From the NCBI GenBank assembly GCA_946415475.1, contig CAMKSQ010000003.1, positions 34,964 to 98,963 on the forward strand: a stretch of DNA of 64,000 nt. The letters are read 5' to 3'. The notes under the pieces are model-generated. The model did no database searches, was not told the origin of the DNA, and was given only the letters and a program-made list of their open reading frames with translations. Origin of the DNA: an uncultured Bacteroidales bacterium (GTDB lineage Bacteria > Bacteroidota > Bacteroidia > Bacteroidales > UBA932). The translations under genes and the position numbers were made by a program. This document shows, one piece after another, positions 33,025 through 40,313 of the stretch (positions are counted from its first letter, which is position 1; every line of letters begins with the position of its first letter).

Positions 33025-34169
33025 AGCAGCAATCCCGTATCCGCCGCTCAACCGTAGAGGCACTCGTTTTTCTGACCGTCCTTATTGCGGTATTCTCCCT
33101 GCTGGGGTGGCGCATGGGGAGCGGCAACATGCTTAAAACCATCATGAACACGGCACACGACCTGCTGCTCAATACCGTGTTCTACCTGATGGGCATTACC
33201 GTACTCACGGGCGCGCTGTCCAAGCTGATGTCGGAATTTGGCGTGGTGACGCTCCTGGAGCGTTTCCTGCGCCCGCTCATGAAGCCGCTCTACAACCTTC
33301 CTGGCGTGGCGGCACTGGGTGCCGTGATGACTTTCCTGTCGGACAACCCTGCCATCATCGCCCTGTCCAAGGACAAGACGTTCAGCGCCTATTTCAAGAA
33401 GTACCAGCTCATTTCCCTCACCAACTTCGGCACGGCCTTCGGCATGGGGTTCGTGGTGATTATCACCATGATAGGCTATGGCCATCTGGCAGGTGCACTT
33501 GTAGGTCTTTTCGGTGCTTTTTGCGGGTCGATTATCTCTACGCGCCTGATGCAGCGCAGCTGCCTGAAGGCCTATCCGGAACTGGATACCCCGGTGCAGA
33601 ACCAAGTGGCCGAAGAAATCGAGGACAAGCATGTAGAGCAGACCAAAAAGGACGGCATCTTCATGCGTTTCCTGAACGCTATCCTGGACGGTGGTAAAAA
33701 TGGTGTGGAACTGGGCCTGCAGATTATTCCGGGCGTCCTTATCATCACTACGGCGGTGATCATGATTACCTTCGGCGCCGGGCCGTCCGGCGTGTACGAT
33801 GGCTCATCGTCACAAGGCGTTCCCATCCTGCCCTGGCTGGCAGAAAAGATTCATTGGGTGTTCGAGTGGCTGTTTGGCTTCCAGCACATGGAACTCATCG
33901 CTTTCCCGATGACCTCCCTGGGTGCCGTGGGTGCCTCGCTGGGCCTGCTGCCCACCTTCAACGCTGCGGGCATCCTGGACGGCAACGCTATTGCCGTGTT
34001 CACCGCCAGCGGCATGTGCTGGAGCGGCTTCCTGTCCACCCACACCGCTATGCTGGACTCCCTGGGCTACCGCAAAGTCATCTCCAAGGCCATTGCCGCC
34101 CACGCCATCGCCGGTCTCTGCGCAGGCATCATTGCCCACTTCGTTTACCTGCTCGTTTCGCTGCTGTAG
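33021..34169 (+). CDS. Polytopic membrane protein, CD0519/CD1768-like (nucleoside-recognition gate fold)
   Basis: The 382-residue protein has about eight to ten predicted membrane helices. Conserved-looking blocks include MGITVLTGALSKLMSEFGVVTLLERFLRPLMKPLYNLPGVAALGAVMTFLSDNPAII, NFGTAFGMGFVVIITMIGYG and AFPMTSLGAVGASLGLLPTF. These fit the Gate-domain membrane proteins found widely in anaerobes and annotated as the CD0519/CD1768 family. The family is uncharacterised, so transport is inference. Coupling to an upstream porin favours a solute transporter. Confidence 0.65.
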   Translation: MKQQSRIRRSTVEALVFLTVLIAVFSLLGWRMGSGNMLKTIMNTAHDLLLNTVFYLMGITVLTGALSKLMSEFGVVTLLERFLRPLMKPLYNLPGVAALGAVMTFLSDNPAIIALSKDKTFSAYFKKYQLISLTNFGTAFGMGFVVIITMIGYGHLAGALVGLFGAFCGSIISTRLMQRSCLKAYPELDTPVQNQVAEEIEDKHVEQTKKDGIFMRFLNAILDGGKNGVELGLQIIPGVLIITTAVIMITFGAGPSGVYDGSSSQGVPILPWLAEKIHWVFEWLFGFQHMELIAFPMTSLGAVGASLGLLPTFNAAGILDGNAIAVFTASGMCWSGFLSTHTAMLDSLGYRKVISKAIAAHAIAGLCAGIIAHFVYLLVSLL

Positions 34170-34230
34170 CGGGCCGGGCTTGCGGCTCTGCTCTGCCGTG
34201 CGGCCTTCCTGTCGCCTGGCCTTGCCCCTT

Positions 34231-34366
34231 AGCCGCGTTTACAGCCAGAGGGGGCTGTAGGGCCGATTTTTTGTAATCGCGGCTGGGAAAACGGCCCTAT
34301 CGGCCGAAATCGTTGCCGCGTTTACAGCTGGAAGGGTGTAGGAGCGCGATTTTTTGTAATCGCGGC
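34231..34366. repeat. Composite of two 52-bp AGCCGCGTTTACA repeats
   Basis: Unit 1 is 34231-34284 and unit 2 is 34315-34366, separated by a 30-nt spacer with the palindrome CGGCCCTATCGGCCG. Each unit starts GCCGCGTTTACA and ends TGTAATCGCGGC, imperfect inverted repeats of each other. Confidence 0.88.
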
Positions 34367-34446
34367 CGGAAGTGCCAGGCCAGGGCAGGGACCACGGCCA
34401 GGGCACCGAGCCGGAGGGCCCAGGCGGCAATTTGCAGGATTTTGCG

Positions 34447-34471
34447 TATCTTTGTACTCGATTTATCGAGT
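34447..34471 (+). promoter_or_regulatory. rnr -7 box and leader hairpin
   Basis: TATCTTTG (34447-34454) is followed immediately by the palindrome ACTCGAT-TT-ATCGAGT (34456-34471), whose end is 3 nt before the ATG at 34475. The mRNA would begin within or just before this hairpin. Confidence 0.55.
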
Positions 34472-34474
34472 AAT

Positions 34475-36454
34475 ATGGGAAAACGCAATAATCGGAGCAA
34501 GAATCGCAGTTCCAGGAAGAAGAAGGCAAGGGTGGTCCCCGAATTCGTGGGGAAGGCCCTGATGTCGCGGGAAGGGTTTGTATTTGTACGCATCGAGGGC
34601 CAGGAGGAGGACGTCTATGTAAAGGCCTCCAAGACCCGCGGGGCATTGCACGGAGACACCGTGCGCGTGGCCGTGACGCAGGAGCGGACCGGCCAGGCCA
34701 AGCGGCGCAGCGGCGAGATCGTCGCCGTGGTGGAACGCTCCGGACGCCCGTTCGTGGGCATTCTGCATACGGTGGGCAAGCAGGCCTGGGTGCTCATGAG
34801 CTCCAAGACCATGCCCTATGACATCGAAGTTCCCGTTCCCAAAGGCGGCAAGCGCGGCATGAAGGTCGCGGCCGTTGTCGATGGCTGGGAGCGCGGCGCC
34901 AACTGCCCCTACGGCCACGTAGTGGATATCCTGGGCATGCCCGGCGAGAACGATACCGAGATGCACGCCATCCTGGCGGAATTCGGCCTCCCGTACAAGT
35001 TCGAGTCGCACGTGGAAAAAGCCGCGGACCAGATCCCGGACGTCATCACGCCCAAGGACCGCAAGGACCGCAAAGACTTCCGCGAAGTGCTCACCTTCAC
35101 CATCGACCCTACAGACGCAAAGGACTTTGACGATGCCCTCAGCTTCCGCAAACTGGACAACGGCAACTTCGAGGTAGGCATCCACATTGCCGATGTCACC
35201 TACTACGTGCAGCCCGGCTCAGCGGTGGACAAGGAAGCCGAGGCCCGCGGCACCTCCGTGTATCTGGTGGACCGCACCGTGCCCATGCTGCCGGAGAAGC
35301 TCTCCAACAAGCTTTGCTCCCTGCGCCCCAACGAGGAAAAACTCACTTTCTCGGCCGTCTTCGAACTCACGCCGCAGGCCAAGGTCTTGAACCCTTGGTT
35401 CGGCCGCACGGAAATCATTTCCGATTATCGCTTCGATTATGAAGGCGCGCAGGCCATCATCGAAGGCGCCAAGCCGGCAGACGTACCTGAACCCATCCAG
35501 GAGGCCATTCTCACCCTCAACGGGCTGGCCGCCAAGCTCCGCGCCAAACGCTTCAAGGCCGGTGCCGTGAACTTCGAGCGCCCGGAAATGAAAGTGGATG
35601 TGGACGCTGACGGCAAACCCATCGGCGTGCACCAGAAGTTCTCCAAGGAAGCCAACTGGCTCATCGAGGAATTCATGCTCCTGGCCAACCGCAGCGTAGC
35701 GGAATATGTTGCCAAAGCCAAGAAAACCTTCGTGTACCGTATCCACGACCTGCCCAACATGGAAAAACTGAGCGGCCTGCGGGACTTCGCGTCCCACTTC
35801 GGCTACAAAGTAGGCCCCATCGAGGACGGAAAGGACGTGGCCAAAACGCTCAACGGCCTCATGAAGGACGCCAAGGACAAGCCGGAGCTGGGCGCCATCC
35901 AAATCCTGGCCCTGCGCTCCATGGCCAAGGCTTGCTACTCCACGGAAAACATCGGCCATTATGGCCTGGCCTTCCCCTACTATACGCACTTCACCTCCCC
36001 TATCCGCCGCTATCCGGACATGATGGTACACCGCCTGCTGGCCCAGTACCTCGCCGGCGGCGCATCGGCCTCCAAGGACTTTTACACGCTGGAATGCAAG
36101 CACGCCTCCGAGCGGGAGAACGTGGCGGCAGAGGCGGAACGCGAGAGCATCAAGTACAAACTGGTGGAATTCATGCAGGACAAAGTGGGCCAGGAGTTCG
36201 ACGGCCACGTTTCCGGTGTCACTGAATGGGGCATTTACGTGGAAATCGAACCGACCAAAATCGAGGGCATGGTCCCCTACCGCACTATCAAGAGCGACTT
36301 TTTCATTTACGACGAAGAGCACTACCGGGCCGTGGGGCGCCGCTCTCACCGTTCCATCCGGCTGGGAGACCCGCTCCGCATCCGCGTAAAAGGCACCTCG
36401 CTGGAGCAAAAGCTCTTGGACTACGAATTGGTGGAAGAACTGCCCGAGAAATAA
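34475..36454 (+). CDS. rnr: Ribonuclease R
   Basis: The tracked ORF starts at 34313 inside the repeat; the true start is ATG 34475 (MGKRNNRSKNRSSRKKKARV), which follows the -7 box. This gives 659 residues. A basic N-terminal tail is followed by cold-shock-type OB domains, the RNB catalytic domain with the acidic cluster TIDPTDAKDFDDALSF, and a C-terminal S1 domain (VGQEFDGHVSGVTEWGIYVEIE). RNase R is a processive 3'-5' exoribonuclease that degrades structured RNA and works with tmRNA. It heads a chain of overlapping genes. Confidence 0.94.
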   Translation: MGKRNNRSKNRSSRKKKARVVPEFVGKALMSREGFVFVRIEGQEEDVYVKASKTRGALHGDTVRVAVTQERTGQAKRRSGEIVAVVERSGRPFVGILHTVGKQAWVLMSSKTMPYDIEVPVPKGGKRGMKVAAVVDGWERGANCPYGHVVDILGMPGENDTEMHAILAEFGLPYKFESHVEKAADQIPDVITPKDRKDRKDFREVLTFTIDPTDAKDFDDALSFRKLDNGNFEVGIHIADVTYYVQPGSAVDKEAEARGTSVYLVDRTVPMLPEKLSNKLCSLRPNEEKLTFSAVFELTPQAKVLNPWFGRTEIISDYRFDYEGAQAIIEGAKPADVPEPIQEAILTLNGLAAKLRAKRFKAGAVNFERPEMKVDVDADGKPIGVHQKFSKEANWLIEEFMLLANRSVAEYVAKAKKTFVYRIHDLPNMEKLSGLRDFASHFGYKVGPIEDGKDVAKTLNGLMKDAKDKPELGAIQILALRSMAKACYSTENIGHYGLAFPYYTHFTSPIRRYPDMMVHRLLAQYLAGGASASKDFYTLECKHASERENVAAEAERESIKYKLVEFMQDKVGQEFDGHVSGVTEWGIYVEIEPTKIEGMVPYRTIKSDFFIYDEEHYRAVGRRSHRSIRLGDPLRIRVKGTSLEQKLLDYELVEELPEK

Positions 36455-37899
36455 TGAAACGCGCCCTCCTTGCTACGCTGCTGTTTGCACTGAGCCTCAC
36501 TGCAGGGGCACAGGAGGGTGATTTTACCTTCCGCACCGTATCCACCCTCACCCCGGACCTCAACACCGGAATATTCCGCATCCACATGGCGGCCACCCGG
36601 CCCACGGAGGTCTTTTACGAGCTCATGGATCCGGACAGCGTCACCGTTGCCGATGCCATCTTCTCCTTCCACGGTGCCATAAGCACCCTCACGGACAGCA
36701 TCCGCGCCGTGCGCCCCTGGACGCCGGAAACGCCGGACATTTACACCCTCCGCTTCACGGTGAACGGGAAAGTGAGCGAGCACCCGGTTAGCTTCTACAG
36801 GCAGGAGAATGCCCTGTTTAACGGCCGGCAGCCGCATTACAAGGGTATCCGGCTGCAAGGGGGCGCCAAGCTTCCCCAAGAGGAATTCGCCCGGATGCGC
36901 AAAGCCAACATCAACGCCCTGCAAGACAGTACCTTAACCCGGGAGCAGTGCCATGCGCTGGGCTTTTACAAAGCAATGGGCCCGGACTTCCCCGCCTGGG
37001 AAACCGTCCGCGCGGACAGCCTCCTTCTTCCTCTCAAACGAACGTACCAAAACGTAAGCATCACGCTGGAAGACCCGGAAAAGGGTCTCTGCACGCTCCA
37101 TAATAAGCACGATTTCATCGACCTAAGCGCCTTCACCCTCCACTACTGGGTGGAGCGAAACGGCAAGCGTCCCTTCTGGTACCGGGAGCGGGAGCTCCGT
37201 TTCCAAACGCCTGCGCAACAGGAGGAAAGCTTCCGCGTAAAACTGCCCCGCATGCGCTGCAAGGGCGAATACCGACTCTGTTTTGAGCTCCGCAAGGGCA
37301 CGGAAGTGGTGGCGCAGGAGGATTTTCTCCTCAAGGACACCACGCCGCAGGAAAAGCGCATCGTCAAAGGAAAACTGCTTTATACGGAAGGCGATACGCA
37401 AATTGTGGTCCGCGGCAGGCGCTGCGAGTGGGTGCTGGACAAGGTGAACGGGGAACTGCGCAGCTGGGTGGTCAAGGGAAACTCCCTTCTTGCGCCCGGC
37501 GCCGGACTCTCCCTGTGCCGGGAAAGGCCGCAGCAGGTGTTCGCCCGAAAAGGGCCCGCCGGCCGCGTGTACGTGTACCTGAAAGGCGCCCGGCAGCAGC
37601 GGCTCACCTTTTACCCGGACGGTGCCCTGAAGGTGGAATCGGCCCAAGGGGAAGTACGGTTTACGCCCACTCAGGGGCCGGTCCGCTACTTTGGCCGCCG
37701 GCCCGGCGGTTGCAAGCACTGCTGGGAAGGCTGCACGGAAGGCCTGCAGAAAGAGACCTCATGGCTGCGCTGCGGCCGCCTTTCGGCCGTTGCCGATGCC
37801 CCTTTTTCCTTCCGGATGAGGAGGGGACAAACTACCATCGTCTTTGACGGAAGCGTGGTCCTTACCCCAAAAAAGACTAAACAAAATTACTATGAATAA
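36454..37899 (+). CDS. GH2-like (LacZ-type) exported protein lacking the catalytic barrel
   Basis: The start is ATG 36454, overlapping the rnr stop (TAATG), and it encodes a signal peptide (MKRALLATLLFALSLTAGAQ); the tracked start 36226 is inside rnr. The 481 residues follow the GH2 order with a gap. A sandwich domain is present (RPWTPETPDIYTLRFTVNG), then only the first turn of the TIM barrel (HYKGIRLQ...MRKANINALQ...CHALGFYKAMG). It continues with the domain-4 region (DLSAFTLHYWVERNGKRPFW) and the start of the beta-galactosidase small-chain domain (WVLDKVNGELRSWVVKGNSLL). The N-terminal sugar-binding domain and nearly all catalytic residues are absent, so it cannot be a normal beta-galactosidase. 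The frame is intact, so it is probably expressed as a binding or structural protein; this is inference. Confidence 0.65.
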   Translation: MKRALLATLLFALSLTAGAQEGDFTFRTVSTLTPDLNTGIFRIHMAATRPTEVFYELMDPDSVTVADAIFSFHGAISTLTDSIRAVRPWTPETPDIYTLRFTVNGKVSEHPVSFYRQENALFNGRQPHYKGIRLQGGAKLPQEEFARMRKANINALQDSTLTREQCHALGFYKAMGPDFPAWETVRADSLLLPLKRTYQNVSITLEDPEKGLCTLHNKHDFIDLSAFTLHYWVERNGKRPFWYRERELRFQTPAQQEESFRVKLPRMRCKGEYRLCFELRKGTEVVAQEDFLLKDTTPQEKRIVKGKLLYTEGDTQIVVRGRRCEWVLDKVNGELRSWVVKGNSLLAPGAGLSLCRERPQQVFARKGPAGRVYVYLKGARQQRLTFYPDGALKVESAQGEVRFTPTQGPVRYFGRRPGGCKHCWEGCTEGLQKETSWLRCGRLSAVADAPFSFRMRRGQTTIVFDGSVVLTPKKTKQNYYE

Positions 37900-38806
37900 G
37901 AAGGTTGCACTTGCGCTGGCCAGTGGCGGGCCGCGCGGATTCGCTTATATTGGCGCCATCGAAGAACTCCTGGACCGCGGCTATGAGATTTCCTCCGTAG
38001 CCGGGGTAAGCGCCGGTTCGCTGGTGGGCGGCATCTACGCCGCCGGGGGGCTGCAGGCCTTCAAAGAATGGCTCTTTGGCCTGGACCCCGTAAAGGTGGT
38101 GGCCCTTATGGACTTTTCCGTAAGCAAAAACTACCTGGTAAAGGGAGAAAAAGTGATCAGCGCCATCAAGGAACGGGTGCCGGATGTGAACATTGAAGAC
38201 CTCCCCATCCCCTTCACCGCCGTGGCCACAGACCTGTACACCGGCGAAGAAGTGATTTTCCGGAAAGGGCCCCTTTTTGACGCCATCCGCGCCTCCATCT
38301 CCATCCCGTCCATGTTCAAGCCTGCACAGATTGGCGGCCGCACACTGGTGGACGGCGGCATGGTGAACACCTTCCCCCTCAACCGCGTAGAACGCACCCC
38401 CGGGGACATCCTGGTGGGCTTTAACGTGAACCAGATAGACGCCGCAGAGATCCAGGGCTTCCTGGACAGCCGCGCCGCCCTGCAAAAAAGCGCCCAGGAG
38501 AAAAACCTCCTCGGACGCATCGAAACCACCCTCCAGGAGTTCCGCCTGGTGGCCGATGCCGCCGAAGACCACCTCCCGGTAAACGCCAGCGACAACATGG
38601 TGAAAATCCTCCAGCGCAGCTTTGGCATCATGAACTGCACCATTGCCCGCATGGGCATCGCGCTCACCCCGCCGGACATCCTGGTGGACCTTCCCTTCGA
38701 CACCTATCACGGGGTCTATGGCTATTCCCACGCGCAGGAAATCGCCGAGCGCGGCCGGGCGCTCATGGCCCAGGCCCTGGACCAATACGAATCAAACCAT
38801 GCCTAA
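37892..38806 (+). CDS. Patatin-like phospholipase, RssA family
   Basis: The start is ATG 37892 (MNKKVALALASGGPRGFAYIG), overlapping the previous gene by 8 bp; the tracked start is upstream within that gene. The 304-residue protein has the patatin oxyanion loop (GGPRGFAYIG), the nucleophile Ser in GVSAGS and the catalytic Asp in VDGGMV. Patatin enzymes are Ser-Asp dyad lipid acyl hydrolases. RssA-type proteins are cytosolic and their substrates unknown. It lies in the rnr-manA chain. Confidence 0.88.
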   Translation: MNKKVALALASGGPRGFAYIGAIEELLDRGYEISSVAGVSAGSLVGGIYAAGGLQAFKEWLFGLDPVKVVALMDFSVSKNYLVKGEKVISAIKERVPDVNIEDLPIPFTAVATDLYTGEEVIFRKGPLFDAIRASISIPSMFKPAQIGGRTLVDGGMVNTFPLNRVERTPGDILVGFNVNQIDAAEIQGFLDSRAALQKSAQEKNLLGRIETTLQEFRLVADAAEDHLPVNASDNMVKILQRSFGIMNCTIARMGIALTPPDILVDLPFDTYHGVYGYSHAQEIAERGRALMAQALDQYESNHA

Positions 38807-39332
38807 TCCCGTCACGCTCAAGGACATAGCACAAGAAGCCGGCGTCTCCGTGGCGCTAGTCTCCTTTGTGATGAACAGCCGCCTGGACGCCGACGGAAAA
38901 CCCAAATATCGGGTGGGCGCCCAGACGCGGGAGCGCATCCTGGAAACGGCACGGCGCCTGGGGTACAGGCAGGCGGAGCCCACGCAGTCCGTCGTCCCCA
39001 AAAAACGCGTGGTTGGCGTTATTCTGCCGGACCCGGCCGATGCCTACTACGGCAGTCTCTCCGCGGAGCTGGAGCGTCTGGCGCTGCCACAAGGCTGCAC
39101 CCTTCTCTTTGGCTACTCCCGCTGGGACCCCATCCGTTTCCAGCGCCTGGCCGATGTATTCCGCAGCCAGCGCGTAGACGGCATGGTGGTAGCCCCGCCG
39201 GAAGGCGAAAAGGAAGGTCTGGACATGCTCTGGCGGGCCGGTATCCCCTACGTGATTCCGGAAACGGGACGCGACCCGCTGGTATCGGCCCGGGGATGCG
39301 CAGCAAAACTGTTTGAATTAATGAATCAATAG
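38799..39332 (+). CDS. Truncated LacI-family regulator
   Basis: The start is ATG 38799 (MPNPVTLKDIAQEAGVSVAL), overlapping rssA by 8 bp. Only 177 residues remain, against about 330 normally. The N-terminal HTH (LKDIAQEAGVSVALVSFVMNSRL) and hinge (RILETARRLGYR) are intact, and the first half of the sensor domain follows (VVGVILPDPADAYYGSLSAELERLALPQG...QRVDGMVVAPP). It stops after DPLVSARGCAAKLFELMNQ, so the second ligand-binding lobe is missing. It could still bind DNA as a dimer, but ligand response would be lost or changed. manA begins 7 bp downstream. Confidence 0.8.
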   Translation: MPNPVTLKDIAQEAGVSVALVSFVMNSRLDADGKPKYRVGAQTRERILETARRLGYRQAEPTQSVVPKKRVVGVILPDPADAYYGSLSAELERLALPQGCTLLFGYSRWDPIRFQRLADVFRSQRVDGMVVAPPEGEKEGLDMLWRAGIPYVIPETGRDPLVSARGCAAKLFELMNQ

Positions 39333-39339
39333 CACTGAT

Positions 39340-40311
39340 ATGACACCCTTGAAATTTAATCCCATCCTGAAGACCCTGGTGTGGGGCGGCGAGAAAATCG
39401 CTCCGTATAAAGGCATTGAGACCGATCAGCAACACATTGGCGAAAGCTGGGAGCTCTCCGGCGTAAAAGGAAGCGAGAGCGTAGTGGCCGATGGCCCCCT
39501 GGCCGGCCGGAGCATTGCCTCGCTGGTGCACGAATACAAGGACCAACTGGTAGGAAAACACGTGTACGAGAACACCGGCGACGAGTTCCCGCTCCTAATC
39601 AAGTTTATCGACGCGCTCACGGACCTGAGCATACAGGTGCACCCGAACGACGAGCTGGCCGCCAGACGGCACAACGGTTCCAAGGGCAAAACGGAAATGT
39701 GGTATGTAGTGGATGCCGAGCCGGGCGCCCACCTGCTTGCCGGACTCACCCAAAGCATCACGCCGGAAGAATATGCCGCCAAGGTGGCCGATGGTACCAT
39801 TACAGAGGTCCTGGCCCGCCACGAGGTGCATCCCGGCGATGTCTTCTTCCTGCCGGCCGGCCGCATCCACGCCATCTGCGGCGGCTGCTTCATTGCAGAA
39901 ATCCAGCAGACTTCGGACATCACCTACCGCATCTATGACTACGGACGGCTGGGCCTGGACGGCAAGCCTCGGGAAGTACACACGGAGTTGGCCAAGGACG
40001 CCATCGACTATAAAGTATACGACAATTACCGCACGGCCTATACACCGGAGGAAAACGAGGAAGTGGAGCTGGTGAGCTGCCCCTATTTCACCACCAGCGT
40101 TTACGATCTCACGCTCCCCTACGCCAAAGACTTGTCGGAGCTGGACTCCTTCCTGGTAGTCATGTGCCTGGAAGGCAGCGGCTCGCTGGAAGTGGACGGT
40201 GAAACAGTGGACATAAAGCAGGGTGAGACCGTCCTTATACCTGCCAGCGCCGACGACATTTGCTTTGTCCCCGACGCTGGCATGAAAGTACTTACCAGTT
40301 ATATTAAATAA
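39340..40311 (+). CDS. manA: Mannose-6-phosphate isomerase, class I
   Basis: This 323-residue cupin enzyme begins PLKFNPILKTLVWGGEKIAPYKG. It has the zinc-binding motifs QVHPNDELA (about residue 97) and HPGDVFFLPAGRIHAI (about residue 167) plus the catalytic-site stretch IAEIQQTSDITYRIYDYGR. It interconverts mannose-6-phosphate and fructose-6-phosphate, feeding either mannose catabolism or GDP-mannose synthesis. The size agrees with the short Bacteroidota/Firmicutes type. The gene ends 2 bp from the convergent M3 peptidase gene, with no terminator between them. Confidence 0.95.
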   Translation: MTPLKFNPILKTLVWGGEKIAPYKGIETDQQHIGESWELSGVKGSESVVADGPLAGRSIASLVHEYKDQLVGKHVYENTGDEFPLLIKFIDALTDLSIQVHPNDELAARRHNGSKGKTEMWYVVDAEPGAHLLAGLTQSITPEEYAAKVADGTITEVLARHEVHPGDVFFLPAGRIHAICGGCFIAEIQQTSDITYRIYDYGRLGLDGKPREVHTELAKDAIDYKVYDNYRTAYTPEENEEVELVSCPYFTTSVYDLTLPYAKDLSELDSFLVVMCLEGSGSLEVDGETVDIKQGETVLIPASADDICFVPDAGMKVLTSYIK

Positions 40312-40313
40312 GT

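Noticed and set aside
34313-34474. 54-residue N-terminal extension of RNase R
   Set aside because: It is encoded by the 52-bp repeat and lies upstream of the -7 box; MGKRNN at 34475 is the natural start.
36226-36453. Upstream extension of the GH2-like ORF inside rnr
   Set aside because: The frame there is a shadow of rnr; the ATG at 36454 begins a proper signal peptide.
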